NCBI RefSeq assembly: GCF_000421345.1
Contig: NZ_ATWV01000006.1
Location: 1-64,000, forward strand
Length of the DNA stretch: 64,000 bases
DNA from: Treponema bryantii NK4A124
GTDB taxonomy: Bacteria > Spirochaetota > Spirochaetia > Treponematales > Treponemataceae
Direction: 5' to 3'
Positions 45,622-53,902 of this stretch are shown piece by piece (positions within the stretch are counted from its first letter, which is position 1; every line of letters starts with the position of its first letter). Position numbers and translations under genes: made by a program. Under the pieces are notes generated by a model that was not told the origin of the DNA, did no database searches, and saw nothing but the letters and a program-made list of their open reading frames with translations.

Positions 45622-45695
45622 TTTGTAATTAAAGCAAGACTTGAATCAAGCCAGACTTTAAAAACGTCATTTTCAAGCAACGCTTTAATTACAAA
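45622..45695. repeat. Inverted repeat between divergent genes
   Basis: TTTGTAATTAAAGC (45622..45635) and GCTTTAATTACAAA (45682..45695) are perfect 14-bp arms. Nested CTTGAA/TTCAAG arms continue the pairing inside. It fills the 200-bp gap between the AAA operon (start 45565, minus) and the secreted-protein gene (45767, plus). It could be an operator pair or a cruciform element. Confidence 0.6.
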
Positions 45696-45766
45696 GCAGA
45701 GAAAAGCTCTTACACTAGGGCCAACTCAGCAGTTGCTGGAAATAAAAAAAATCCCTGGAGGATGAT

Positions 45767-46654
45767 ATGAAAAAAATCATTTTAATTACAATTTCGTGTG
45801 CTGTTCTTGCAAGCAGTCTTTTTGCAAAATCAAATAGTCTTCTCGGAAATATCGAGAAGCTTTCTAATAGTCTGGATAAAACAGAAATCAAGGGAGTAGA
45901 GGGAACAATCCCAGAAGGAAAGACTCTTCGTGGTGGAGTAAGACTTCTTCTCGACATTAAGCCGGATGCAAGTGACACAAAAGTGAAGGCAATTCTGCCG
46001 GATATTCAGTCAATTGACCTTTTAAATGATGTTTACAAAATCCATATGAAGGTGATTTCTAAGATTGCAATTGGACATTCCTGCGAAGAATCCTGGGCCG
46101 CAATTTCAAAATCAGAAAATGGCTTTCTTGTAAAAATCGAAAAGTACAAGACCTATGCCTGTAATCCAGATGGTTCTTCTGTTGGAGACATTCGCGATAT
46201 GAGTGCAAAGTATTTTGACAAGCTTGCACAGTGGTATGTAGATTCACTCATCGAGCTTTGTACAAAAACTTCTGAAGAAGACTTTGCAGCAGCAGATACA
46301 AGTATGCTTACAAACCTGCCATATTATTGTGATGTAGCTCGAACTGCGGCTAATAAACTGAAGTCAAAGAAATGGTATAACGAGCATCCTATTGAAGGTT
46401 TCCCAATCTCTGGAAAATATTATTTCTGGGGAATTGATGAAAGTAAAACACCGGGCTTTGCTTACGAGCTTAAGTTCTCTTTCTTTGATAAGAACTTAAA
46501 GGCATATTTTTTCTCAGTTTTGAGCAACAACGATTCCTATATTGATTTGAAAGAAGACACGGCTGTGAACATTAATGGTGTAATCCGTTCTGTATCCTAT
46601 TCTGATTTTGGAAATGATTATAAAGTTTCAGATATTGTAATTGAAGAACGATAG
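45767..46654 (+). CDS. Secreted or periplasmic hypothetical protein
   Basis: 295 aa with a clear Sec signal peptide (MKKIILITISCAVLASSLFA, cleavage probably after FA). The mature part is rich in Lys, Asp and aromatic residues, with two Cys (SCEE, ACNP) and a third (YYCD). No family is recognised. CTGGAGG precedes the ATG. It is divergent from the AAA operon and followed by an imperfect hairpin at 46669..46699. Base composition is closer to core genes than that of the AT-rich defence block. Confidence 0.65.
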   Translation: MKKIILITISCAVLASSLFAKSNSLLGNIEKLSNSLDKTEIKGVEGTIPEGKTLRGGVRLLLDIKPDASDTKVKAILPDIQSIDLLNDVYKIHMKVISKIAIGHSCEESWAAISKSENGFLVKIEKYKTYACNPDGSSVGDIRDMSAKYFDKLAQWYVDSLIELCTKTSEEDFAAADTSMLTNLPYYCDVARTAANKLKSKKWYNEHPIEGFPISGKYYFWGIDESKTPGFAYELKFSFFDKNLKAYFFSVLSNNDSYIDLKEDTAVNINGVIRSVSYSDFGNDYKVSDIVIEER

Positions 46655-46668
46655 GGGAGTGTGTAATC

Positions 46669-46699
46669 TGCCAGGGCCTCGTTCTTAGAACTGGGGCTC
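46669..46699 (+). terminator. Imperfect hairpin after the secreted-protein gene
   Basis: CCAGGGCCTCGTTC pairs with GAACTGGGGCTCTGG around TTA, with two or three irregularities, and is followed by a short T-run. It is probably the terminator of the 45767 gene. The rest of 46655..46949 holds the promoter region described next. Confidence 0.5.
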
Positions 46700-46756
46700 T
46701 GGTTTCACAAACCAAGTTACAAAAATTCAAGTTGCGCTTTAATTTAAAAATAATTA

Positions 46757-46819
46757 TTGACATATGGCATGACATAGTCTATTCTGAAGATGTTAGCACA
46801 AGTTGCTTTCATGCCATAT
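46757..46819 (+). promoter_or_regulatory. Sigma70-type promoter with an inverted repeat, upstream of the XRE/HAD pair
   Basis: TTGACA (46757..46762), 17-nt spacer, TATTCT (46780..46785) is the best canonical promoter in the window. ATATGGCATGA (46762..46772) lies in its spacer and the exact reverse complement TCATGCCATAT is at 46809..46819. Two half sites flanking the start point suggest repression by the XRE protein encoded next. Confidence 0.6.
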
Positions 46820-46949
46820 CTAGTTTAGATATAAGTCCGTGGTGGCAATACGGAGTTTTGAAAAGATTAATTTCTTTTATTTTTGCATTCAGTTTGAATG
46901 CAGAAGGTGTGGCGTTGCTATGCCTAAATCAAAACTCCAGAGGTATTGT

Positions 46950-47252
46950 ATGAAACAGACTTTTGATTCTAAGCATTTTTTAAATCCAGTAATTCTTCCA
47001 TCAGAAACAGCAAATAATATTTCCAATTATATCAAGGCCAGTAATCTTAAGATTAAAGACCTTCAAAATCTTTTTGGTTTTGAACAGCCTCAGGCTATTT
47101 ATAACTGGCGTGCAGGAAAAGATTTACCAAGCATAGATAATCTTGTAAAACTTGCTCATTTTCTTAATACTACAGTAGACGAGCTTATTGCCGTTGATCT
47201 GCGTGAAAATGAAGCTGTATATGATGTGCCTGATGAATTCCAAATCCGATAA
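46950..47252 (+). CDS. XRE-family helix-turn-helix regulator
   Basis: 100 aa from ATG at 46950 (AGAGGT upstream). The HTH is ISNYIKASNLKIKDLQNLFG, QAIYNWRAGKDLPSIDNLVK and LAHFLNTTVDELI, a Cro/C1 domain of the antitoxin-like type. A longer reading from 46839 lacks a ribosome site. It is 15 nt before the HAD-like gene, forming a regulator-effector pair behind a canonical promoter with an inverted repeat. A toxin-antitoxin-like arrangement is conceivable but not shown. Confidence 0.78.
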   Translation: MKQTFDSKHFLNPVILPSETANNISNYIKASNLKIKDLQNLFGFEQPQAIYNWRAGKDLPSIDNLVKLAHFLNTTVDELIAVDLRENEAVYDVPDEFQIR

Positions 47253-47267
47253 TTAAGAGAGATTTTT

Positions 47268-48233
47268 ATGACCATATATTTTTCATTAGAAGGTGTTCTC
47301 GTTGATCATAAGTTGCAATGGCTTGCCGGCTCAAAAGAGTTTTTTGAAGGAGTTTCAGACTTTACAAAAAGCATAAACTGGGATGTAAAAGTTCTTGCAA
47401 AGTATAACAAGAAGAAGCCCGAAAGCAAGCAGGAAATAATTGACTGGTGTCTCAAAAATCTGGGACTGTCAAAATCAAAAATTAAGCCAGTCCCAAATAA
47501 TGAAGACAAGCTCAAATATGCTAATCCTGAAGCTTTTTTAATAGATCCTAAGATAGAAATTGTAAACGGCTTTATGTATTCAGGAGGCACTGCAATTTTG
47601 TTTGATGGCCTTGCTTCCGGGGTAAAGAAGATTCTGTTTTTAATTGAAGCCATAAAGGAACTTGAAGCCGAAGCAACGATGAATAATTGGTCAAAGAGTT
47701 TGCTGTATCCGCCTGCAGTTTTACAAGCTCGCTTAAAATATCTGTTTAGAGAAAATGGATTCGATTCTGTCCAAGTCCAATATGATGCATGTCGTTGTAC
47801 TGCTTATGATGAAGCAGAGTCATATTTTGGTTTTTGGGGTGATCTTTTGCTTGGACTCGAAGGACAGATTTGTCTGGGGCGAAAATTTGATACAGTCACT
47901 GCTTTGTATTTTGAGCAGCAAGAATTTTTGAAAAATCCCTGGTCTGTCTATACCATTGAAACACAACCTTTGTCTACTCTTCCCAAAAAGACAGATTTTG
48001 GTAGTGAACTAGAAAAGAAACTTTATGAGTACTACATGAAAGAGAACAGCTCTTTTATTAAACATTATGATAAAAGTCTTTTTACAAAAATACAGAAAAA
48101 TATAGTGAAAAATCAGAATCTAAAAAACTTCACGTATCTCCATTATTTTGAACAACTTTCTATTTTTATGTTTGTTTATATGAATCTTGTAGCAAATATG
48201 CTGCAAGAGGAACTGGCTGGGAAAGTTGATTGA
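47268..48233 (+). CDS. HAD-like protein lacking the nucleophile
   Basis: 321 aa. The N-terminus MTIYFSLEGVLVDHKLQWLA has the form of a HAD phosphatase motif I (normally DxDGVLVD), but the first Asp is Ser and the second is Glu. The later LIDPKIEIVNGFMYSGGTAI resembles HAD motif IV with its glycine-rich follow-up. The C-terminal 150 residues are unrelated and unrecognised (DACRCTAYDEAESYFGFWGD). It is probably a catalytically dead HAD fold turned to binding. It is linked to the XRE gene in one transcript. Confidence 0.5.
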   Translation: MTIYFSLEGVLVDHKLQWLAGSKEFFEGVSDFTKSINWDVKVLAKYNKKKPESKQEIIDWCLKNLGLSKSKIKPVPNNEDKLKYANPEAFLIDPKIEIVNGFMYSGGTAILFDGLASGVKKILFLIEAIKELEAEATMNNWSKSLLYPPAVLQARLKYLFRENGFDSVQVQYDACRCTAYDEAESYFGFWGDLLLGLEGQICLGRKFDTVTALYFEQQEFLKNPWSVYTIETQPLSTLPKKTDFGSELEKKLYEYYMKENSSFIKHYDKSLFTKIQKNIVKNQNLKNFTYLHYFEQLSIFMFVYMNLVANMLQEELAGKVD

Positions 48234-48294
48234 TGCTAAAATGTAATCAGCACCAGAAGAAGTTCAGAATAAAGAAGCTGAAGTTGAAGGCGGA

Positions 48295-48410
48295 GTGATT
48301 TCCTCATAATAGGGCAGTAAGGTGAGAATTATTCCCTCATAAAATAGTGTTTTGCAGGGAATAATTCGCTCATAAAATAGTGAAATATTGCAAAAATTCG
48401 CTCATGTTTT
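48295..48410. repeat. Degenerate tandem repeat, period about 33 bp
   Basis: Four copies of a TTCSCTCATAAAATAGTG-like unit stand in a row (about 48301, 48332, 48365, 48395), the two central ones the best. On the minus strand the unit reads CACTATTTTATGAGSGAA. It lies between the HAD-like gene and a 5'-truncated ATPase gene. No coding sense is seen. It may be decayed operator or origin-like iterons, or a replication-slippage scar. Confidence 0.55.
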
Positions 48411-48845
48411 AGGAAAGAGGATGATAAATATAAGGTTTATTTCCGCGATACAGGCCTTTTAGTTGCAAATCTTGATGAAGAAGCCCAGGAAGATCTTCGT
48501 GCCAATAAGAATATGAATGTTTACAAGGGTGCTTTATACGAAAATGTAATTGCAGAAGCTCTCTGTAAGCAGGGATATGGACTGTTTTATTATAAAAAAA
48601 ACAATTCGACCCTTGAACAGGATTTCTTTGTCCGAACTAAAAAGTCTCTGGTGCCGGTAGAAGTAAAATCTACAAATGGACGTGCAAAATCGCTTGTTAC
48701 ACTTATTAAGAGCGATTCATATCCTGATATTACGACTGGAATTAAATTGATCCATGGAAATGTTGGATTTGAAAACAATATTCATACCTTCCCATATTTC
48801 TGTGCATTCTTGTTAAAACGTTATTTAGCAGATGTAGAATGGTAG
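48411..48845 (+). pseudogene. C-terminal part of a DUF4143-type ATPase
   Basis: The frame enters without a start (KEDDKYKVYFRDTGLLVANL) and continues through NVYKGALYENVIAEALCKQG and FFVRTKKSLVPVEVKSTNGR to the normal end VEW. This is the C-terminal DUF4143 nuclease-like half of AAA_14-type ATPases. The ATPase half is absent; the repeat array takes its place. Internal ATG at 48513 could give a 110-aa product, but no Shine-Dalgarno favours it. Confidence 0.7.
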
Positions 48846-48876
48846 AATAATAGATTGGTAGACAGAATCTCTATTA

Positions 48877-48929
48877 TAGACACTACATATAGCGTGAGAT
48901 TATTTATGATACGCTATATGTAGTGTCTA
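48877..48929. repeat. Long perfect inverted repeat between convergent genes
   Basis: Arms of 19 bp (TAGACACTACATATAGCGT and its reverse complement) are separated by 15 nt. It lies between the truncated DUF4143 gene (plus) and the ATPase gene (minus), so it could stop transcription in both directions, though no clear T-run follows. The arms could also be tips of a miniature inverted-repeat element. Confidence 0.7.
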
Positions 48930-48950
48930 ATATCATATAATAATTTTGTG

Positions 48951-50390
48951 CTAATCGAGTTCTTTGAACAAATCATTTAAGACAACCTGATTTGTAACAC
49001 GACTGCTGTACATGTTCTTTTTAACACCATATGTAGTAACAAATGTAAGCTGAATTGTTTTCTTTGTACCAGAAACGTCTATAAAGCGACTAATTTTTCT
49101 ACGAAGATTTTGCTCGTAATCCTTATCAATAGTAAACTCATCCTGTGAGAACTTCATTTCGCAAATATTTACAACATGATCTCTTCGATCTATCAGCATG
49201 TCAATTTGAGCTCCATCATTTTCTTCATCTGCTTTTACAAACCATGCAGATTCATTTGAAAGAACTCCAGAAATACCTAATTTCTTTTTAATCTGCTGGA
49301 TATGATCCTTACACATCTGTTCAAAGGTAAATCCTCTCCAGGCATTTGTTGAAGAATTATCATAGGAATTTGCCCAGAAGTTTTCATCGTGTCCGGCGTT
49401 TTCACGTAAGAACTTAAAATAAAATAATGTATAGTAATCACAAAGTTGGAATAATGTCTGCTTTTTCTTATTTCCATAAAATGGATATGAACGTACAAAT
49501 CCAGAGTATACAAGATTATCAAGTATTCTTGAAAGTTTACCGTTTGCTGCGAGTTTTGTTTTTTCTGATATTTCTTGTCTTGAATATCCGATTCGCTTCG
49601 TTGATAACAGCTCAACTACTTTTATATAAGCTTCACTGTTCGAAAAAAGAGTATGATATAAGTGTTCAAACTCATCCCATAATTCCCCTTTTTTCTTAAA
49701 GAAGATATTGTCAATATTCTGGCTCACAGAGAACTTTGGTTTAAGAAGATTAAGATAAAAAGGTATTCCACCCATAACCATATAACATTCGGCTATATCA
49801 TAAGGAGACCAATCTATATTCTTGGTTAAGAGGAACTCTCTTGTTTCATTTAGATTAAACGGTTCAAGGTAAATCCTGCTATTCTGCCTGTTGAATAACC
49901 CGCCTTTATTATGATCAATATTATCAACCATCCAAGATGTCGCGGAACCGCATACAATACATAATAAATGATTCTGTGCACAGCCCCAATCATTCCAGAA
50001 CCATTCAAAAGCCGGTAAAAAATCAGATTTCTGTGTATCTAACCATGGAAGTTCATCAAAAAAAAGAACAGATTTCTTTGATATATTTTTTTGTTCTGTA
50101 AGAGATCTTTTCAATATATCAAAAGCATCAAACCAGCTTGTTTGTACTTTGATATTTAAATTAAAATAAAAATTGAGAGCTTTCGTAAAAGCTTCTAGCT
50201 GAATTTCCTTTGGTTTATCAAATATACCTGTAACCTTAAACGAAAAATTATCATCAAAGAATTGATTTATAAGAAATGTTTTTCCAACCCTTCTTCTTCC
50301 ATATACTATAATAAGTTGAGAAGTTTTGGATTCTAAACTTTCTTGGAGTGTTTCACATTCTTTCTTTCGAGCAATTATATTTTCTAACAT
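48951..50390 (-). CDS. ATPase of the archaeal-type/DUF234 family
   Basis: 479 aa. P-loop VYGRRRVGKTFLINQF near residue 33, Walker B SVLFFDELPWLD near 104, sensor VCGSATSWM. The C-terminal part is the DUF234-type nuclease-like domain (WRGFTFEQMCKDHIQQIKKK, AQIDMLIDRRDHVVNICEMK with D...E-x-K). These single-gene STAND-like ATPases are common in Treponema and rumen bacteria and of unknown function. TATAAT with TGG before it ends 6 nt before the ATG and there is no Shine-Dalgarno, so the mRNA is probably leaderless. Confidence 0.82.
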   Translation of the reverse strand: MLENIIARKKECETLQESLESKTSQLIIVYGRRRVGKTFLINQFFDDNFSFKVTGIFDKPKEIQLEAFTKALNFYFNLNIKVQTSWFDAFDILKRSLTEQKNISKKSVLFFDELPWLDTQKSDFLPAFEWFWNDWGCAQNHLLCIVCGSATSWMVDNIDHNKGGLFNRQNSRIYLEPFNLNETREFLLTKNIDWSPYDIAECYMVMGGIPFYLNLLKPKFSVSQNIDNIFFKKKGELWDEFEHLYHTLFSNSEAYIKVVELLSTKRIGYSRQEISEKTKLAANGKLSRILDNLVYSGFVRSYPFYGNKKKQTLFQLCDYYTLFYFKFLRENAGHDENFWANSYDNSSTNAWRGFTFEQMCKDHIQQIKKKLGISGVLSNESAWFVKADEENDGAQIDMLIDRRDHVVNICEMKFSQDEFTIDKDYEQNLRRKISRFIDVSGTKKTIQLTFVTTYGVKKNMYSSRVTNQVVLNDLFKELD

Positions 50391-50526
50391 AATAATATTA
50401 TACCATATTATTAGTAAAAGTAAATTATTTTAGGTCTTTATCTGCATTTTTTTTAAGATTTAGACCCAAAATATTAAAGTTCATATAAAAAGTATTTTTT
50501 TATTCAGTTTTATTCATATTATTGAG

Positions 50527-50976
50527 TTATCTACAAATCTTCTCGTAGAAATCTACTGCCTTCTGGATATCATCTTCGTTCGGGCGGCCTTTGTTTAATC
50601 CGCCAATCAGCTTGAATGGGCCAAAGGTATCATAGGCCAGACATGAGTATGTAGCTACAAGTGTAGAATCCTTAGACTGAATCAGGTCTTTGATTTCCTT
50701 AAGATAAGCTGCTGAACGATCAGAACCGCAGGTATAGATTACAAAGGTTTTCTTATGAGCTGGAAGATTATCTGTAATAAAGCTCAACAAGGCCTTGTGA
50801 AACTTGCTGTAGAAGATTCCGGATGCAAAGCCTATCAGATCATAAGATGCCAGGTTTTTAAGGATTGTTTTTGCAGCGTCTATCAGCTCGACTTCGGGAT
50901 GCTTTTCTGCTATTGCTTTCACAAGCTTTTCGGTGTTCTTATGGTGTACGCTGGCATAAACTATTGCTGTTTTCAT
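50527..50976 (-). CDS. Flavodoxin-like protein
   Basis: 149 aa from ATG at 50976 (AAGGAGG upstream), beginning MKTAIVYASVHHKNTEKLVK, the FMN phosphate-binding loop of flavodoxins, then ASYDLIGFASGIFYSKFHKA and TFVIYTCGSD for the isoalloxazine pocket. Likely a small FMN electron carrier or NADPH-quinone-type reductase. A longer frame upstream is leader sequence. It is a single gene; 50391..50526 upstream of the ATPase contains only AT-rich promoter sequence. Confidence 0.85.
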   Translation of the reverse strand: MKTAIVYASVHHKNTEKLVKAIAEKHPEVELIDAAKTILKNLASYDLIGFASGIFYSKFHKALLSFITDNLPAHKKTFVIYTCGSDRSAAYLKEIKDLIQSKDSTLVATYSCLAYDTFGPFKLIGGLNKGRPNEDDIQKAVDFYEKICR

Positions 50977-51125
50977 AGAAAAACCTCCCTTTTTATTATA
51001 TAAAGTATAGAAAAGTAGACACTTTCGCAATTTTTCTAATAAAATTTTCACTATTCTTGCGATTCTGTCTACCAAATCCCTCGTTATTTCCTGTATATTA
51101 CCCTCTTTTATCTATTTAATCAAAT

Positions 51126-53297
51126 CTAGGCACCGCAAAAGCCCATCCTGTGTTCCTGGCGGCTTTCCAGGCGTTCGGTATTACACATTTTTACCAGTTC
51201 ATCATAACAAGGTTTCTCCCCTTTTATAATTTCATTCATCTGGCATTTGCGTACAATATTGTCTATTTCTCCACCTGAAAAATCAAACTGACCTGCAAGA
51301 CGTTCTGCATCATGATTTTTGAGTTCCGGCAGTTTACTGAGCCAGATATTTGTACGTGCAGCGAGGCTTGGCTTATCGTATTTAATCTTGAACAAAAAGC
51401 GGCGTTCAAAGGCTGCATCCATGTTCTCACAGAGGTTTGTTGTTGCAATCATAATACCTTCCAGCTTTTCTAACTCTTCCAGAAGAATGTTCTGAATTGC
51501 GTTTTCTGTCTGTGCACAGTTTCCAGCGCTTACATCTTTTCGTTTAGAAATAAGGGCATCGGCCTCGTTGAAAAGTAGAATTGGAGTATTCTCCTTGTGT
51601 TTTTTGCACTCGTGGCAAAGTCTGGTATAATCTGTAAAAATCTTTTTAATGCGTTTCTCGCTCTCTCCAAACCACATAGATTTAGCTTCAGAAATATCTA
51701 CATGCAGAACTTTTCTGTTTGTCTTTTTTGCAAGCTGATATACGGTTTCTGTTTTACCTGTTCCCGGAGCTCCATAGAGCAAAACTGCAATTCCTTTTGG
51801 AAGAGCCTTCTGCTCCAAACGTGCCTGCATTGATTCAAGTTTCTTTTGATCAAAGCTTTCTGTAAGCATATCTATCTGCTGCTGCACTTCATCTGAATAA
51901 AAAAGAGTCTTTTCCTTTAGTTTATCGGGCATAATGACATTCTTTGAGGCAGATGTCTTCTTATATAAGTCAGCATTATTTCCATAGAGTAAATCAATGG
52001 TCTTGTCCCCTAGCCCAATTTCTGTCTGCTCAATAACGTCGTTCTTTTCTATTTCCAGAAAGCCCTGTGTAAGAAGCGGATGCTTTTCATCCAGGAACAT
52101 GCGAAGCTGTGAGAAATATCTGTCATCATGACTATAAAGATCATTCAAGGTACTGCAAAGGCTGGATTTGTGTCCTGATAAAAAGTCATTTGTACAGTCG
52201 TATAAAAAGAATCTGTTATTAGCATTTTTGATTGCACTCTGAATATTCTTAAAGAAAGATAGTTCCTGATTTTCTTCTTCCTCTTTTCTGAGTTGTTCAA
52301 GTTTGCGATTCTTCGATGTTCCGGTGCTTTCATAAATATCTGAGAGCATCGACAGAGCTGTAATCGTTTTATCGAGTTCTGTTTCACTTTTTGTTTCATC
52401 CAGATAAAGCTTGGCTTCAGGACCAAATAACTTTTTGATTCCATTTGCTGTTAATTTGAAAGATCTGTTCAAGAGCTTTTTGCCATGGAAATACTCATCT
52501 GTTTCGAGGTATGCAGCTTTAATATAGTCATTTATGATCAAAACATCATTTCGATCAATTGTCATTCCCTTCTTTCTGGAAATACGTTTGCCAGGCGCAA
52601 GAAGCATAAAAGCTTCTGTTTCGCAATATCCGTATCTTCTATGTGGTGCACAGGCCTCTGCTCCATTGATCAATGCAACACTGAAATAATATAGAAAGCT
52701 GCGAGAATCAAAATCGTTTGAGAATTGCTTTAAGGCATTTTGAATGAACTTATTTCTTCCATATTTTTTTTCAAGAGTGAGAATCTGGCGTTTGTATTCG
52801 AAATAATCCATAACGCCGCCTTCCATGTAATAATTTTGAACTTCCTGAATTTCGCCAAGGACTCTTTCGGTGGTCTCATCACCCCTTTCCAATTTTAAGA
52901 TTGGCTCTCCATCAATCACATTATTCATAACGGTTCCGTTTATCTGGTAGCCGTTGTTTTCCGGATGTGGACTTACGTTCTTCTTATTCATCATAGAAAT
53001 GAGGCCCATCTCTTCGAGGCTGCTGATGTTCTTGCGGTATTCAAGGATGTATAAGAATGAATAATCGAGAAACTCTGCGATGTCGTGCAGACTCACAGGC
53101 TGCTCTCTCTGATTCTGCAAAACAAAAATCACCGAGAAAAATATAGCTGTAATCTCATCGGTTCCAAGGTATTCACAAATTGCGGCCAACTCTGTTTTTG
53201 TCTTATTAAGAGCTTCTTCTTCCAGCTTGCTGCCTTCCAGGGTTTCTGTGAGGTAAATAATCTTTCCCAAAATAGTGTCTTTGTTGTGTCTCATCAT
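51126..53297 (-). CDS. AAA ATPase with N-terminal winged-helix-like domain (motif B regulon)
   Basis: 723 aa. The first 110 residues look like a winged helix (SLHDIAEFLDYSFLYILEYR, then EEMGLISMM). The AAA module near residues 490-680 has Walker A LLYGAPGTGKTETVYQL, SMWFGESEKRIKKIF, Walker B ILLFNEADALI and TTNLCENMDAAFERRFLF. The first Walker B acid is Asn rather than Asp, with Glu kept; I recall this as usual in one bacterial AAA subgroup. Similar in plan to the 43412 protein. GAGGAG precedes the ATG. It is driven by motif B copy 2. Confidence 0.78.
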   Translation of the reverse strand: MMRHNKDTILGKIIYLTETLEGSKLEEEALNKTKTELAAICEYLGTDEITAIFFSVIFVLQNQREQPVSLHDIAEFLDYSFLYILEYRKNISSLEEMGLISMMNKKNVSPHPENNGYQINGTVMNNVIDGEPILKLERGDETTERVLGEIQEVQNYYMEGGVMDYFEYKRQILTLEKKYGRNKFIQNALKQFSNDFDSRSFLYYFSVALINGAEACAPHRRYGYCETEAFMLLAPGKRISRKKGMTIDRNDVLIINDYIKAAYLETDEYFHGKKLLNRSFKLTANGIKKLFGPEAKLYLDETKSETELDKTITALSMLSDIYESTGTSKNRKLEQLRKEEEENQELSFFKNIQSAIKNANNRFFLYDCTNDFLSGHKSSLCSTLNDLYSHDDRYFSQLRMFLDEKHPLLTQGFLEIEKNDVIEQTEIGLGDKTIDLLYGNNADLYKKTSASKNVIMPDKLKEKTLFYSDEVQQQIDMLTESFDQKKLESMQARLEQKALPKGIAVLLYGAPGTGKTETVYQLAKKTNRKVLHVDISEAKSMWFGESEKRIKKIFTDYTRLCHECKKHKENTPILLFNEADALISKRKDVSAGNCAQTENAIQNILLEELEKLEGIMIATTNLCENMDAAFERRFLFKIKYDKPSLAARTNIWLSKLPELKNHDAERLAGQFDFSGGEIDNIVRKCQMNEIIKGEKPCYDELVKMCNTERLESRQEHRMGFCGA

Positions 53298-53334
53298 AAT
53301 TCATTCTCCTCTTCTGCTTTTCTCTTACAGCTTA

Positions 53335-53366
53335 AATATACACAAGCGGAATATCATTTAGTGATA
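53335..53366 (-). promoter_or_regulatory. Motif B promoter/operator (copy 2)
   Basis: On the minus strand TATCACTAAATGATA (53366..53352), 11 nt, TATATT (53340..53335), 37 nt before the AAA gene ATG. The downstream TTC and the -10 match copy 1. Confidence 0.65.
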
Positions 53367-53371
53367 GCGTC

Positions 53372-53387
53372 CTGCGCGAGAGCGCAG
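53372..53387. terminator. Hairpin with GAGA tetraloop
   Basis: CTGCGC-GAGA-GCGCAG, a perfect 6-bp stem with a GNRA loop, followed on the plus strand by TTTTAT. With the hairpin at 53413..53429 it fills the gap between the SLOG gene end and the next motif B site. It may insulate the two minus-strand units or stop antisense transcription. Confidence 0.55.
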
Positions 53388-53412
53388 TTTTATATAAATT
53401 TCCTATCGCTAA

Positions 53413-53429
53413 ACGCCGCTTAGCGGCGT
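53413..53429 (-). terminator. GC-rich hairpin after the SLOG gene
   Basis: ACGCCGCT and AGCGGCGT are perfect arms around one T, about 12 nt after the stop of the SLOG gene on the minus strand, followed there by TTTAGCG. It is a likely terminator, which means the AAA gene downstream needs its own promoter, as found. Confidence 0.6.
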
Positions 53430-53440
53430 ATAGTTGGAAT

Positions 53441-53824
53441 TTAGTTATCTATTTTTTTTAACAAATATTCCTTCCCCTGCTTCTCACAAAAATCAATAAC
53501 TGATTTTGTACCTTCCGATTCTCCATCCCAAAAGATAAGAACATAATCTGCAGCAAGAACCATTTCTTTGTTGCGTACAATTCCGGCTCCCTTGCCATAT
53601 TTTGCCCAGTCTGGCTTATGCTGTTCTATTGGAAGTTTACGGAATCTGCCCCACTCTTCTGCAATTGAATCCACACCTTTTGCGCCACCGGAAATGAGAA
53701 TGAGATCTGGATGTGCTGCGTAGATCTTCTCCAGTTCATCAAAAATTATTTTCAGGTTCCTGATACTGCGTGATCCACTTATCATAAGTTTGAACGGTGT
53801 TTTGTTATTTGTCTGTTCTTCCAT
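53441..53824 (-). CDS. SLOG-fold protein (YspA/DUF2493-like)
   Basis: 127 aa from ATG at 53824, with AGAAGGAG upstream. A Rossmann-like SLOG fold: KLMISGSRSI at the first strand, DLILISGGAKGVDSIAEEWG as the nucleotide-binding glycine loop, GKGAGIVRNKEMV and ADYVLIFWDGESEGTKSVID. SLOG proteins bind or produce nucleotide signals and occur in defence and conflict systems. Regulated by motif B copy 3, alongside the AAA gene, it may supply or sense a nucleotide ligand. Confidence 0.82.
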   Translation of the reverse strand: MEEQTNNKTPFKLMISGSRSIRNLKIIFDELEKIYAAHPDLILISGGAKGVDSIAEEWGRFRKLPIEQHKPDWAKYGKGAGIVRNKEMVLAADYVLIFWDGESEGTKSVIDFCEKQGKEYLLKKIDN

Positions 53825-53859
53825 AAATACCACTCCTTCTAAAATCTGTTTTCAATAAA

Positions 53860-53891
53860 ATATTAAAAGAAGGAAATATCATTTAGTGAGA
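53860..53891 (-). promoter_or_regulatory. Motif B promoter/operator (copy 3)
   Basis: On the minus strand TCTCACTAAATGATA (53891..53877) differs from the consensus at one base in the upstream half. Then 11 nt and TAATAT (53865..53860). The SLOG start codon follows 35 nt later. Confidence 0.6.
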
Positions 53892-53902
53892 ATTGGAAAA
53901 AT

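Noticed and set aside
48295-48410. CRISPR array
   Set aside because: Units are degenerate, only about four, with no distinct repeats and spacers and no cas gene in the window.
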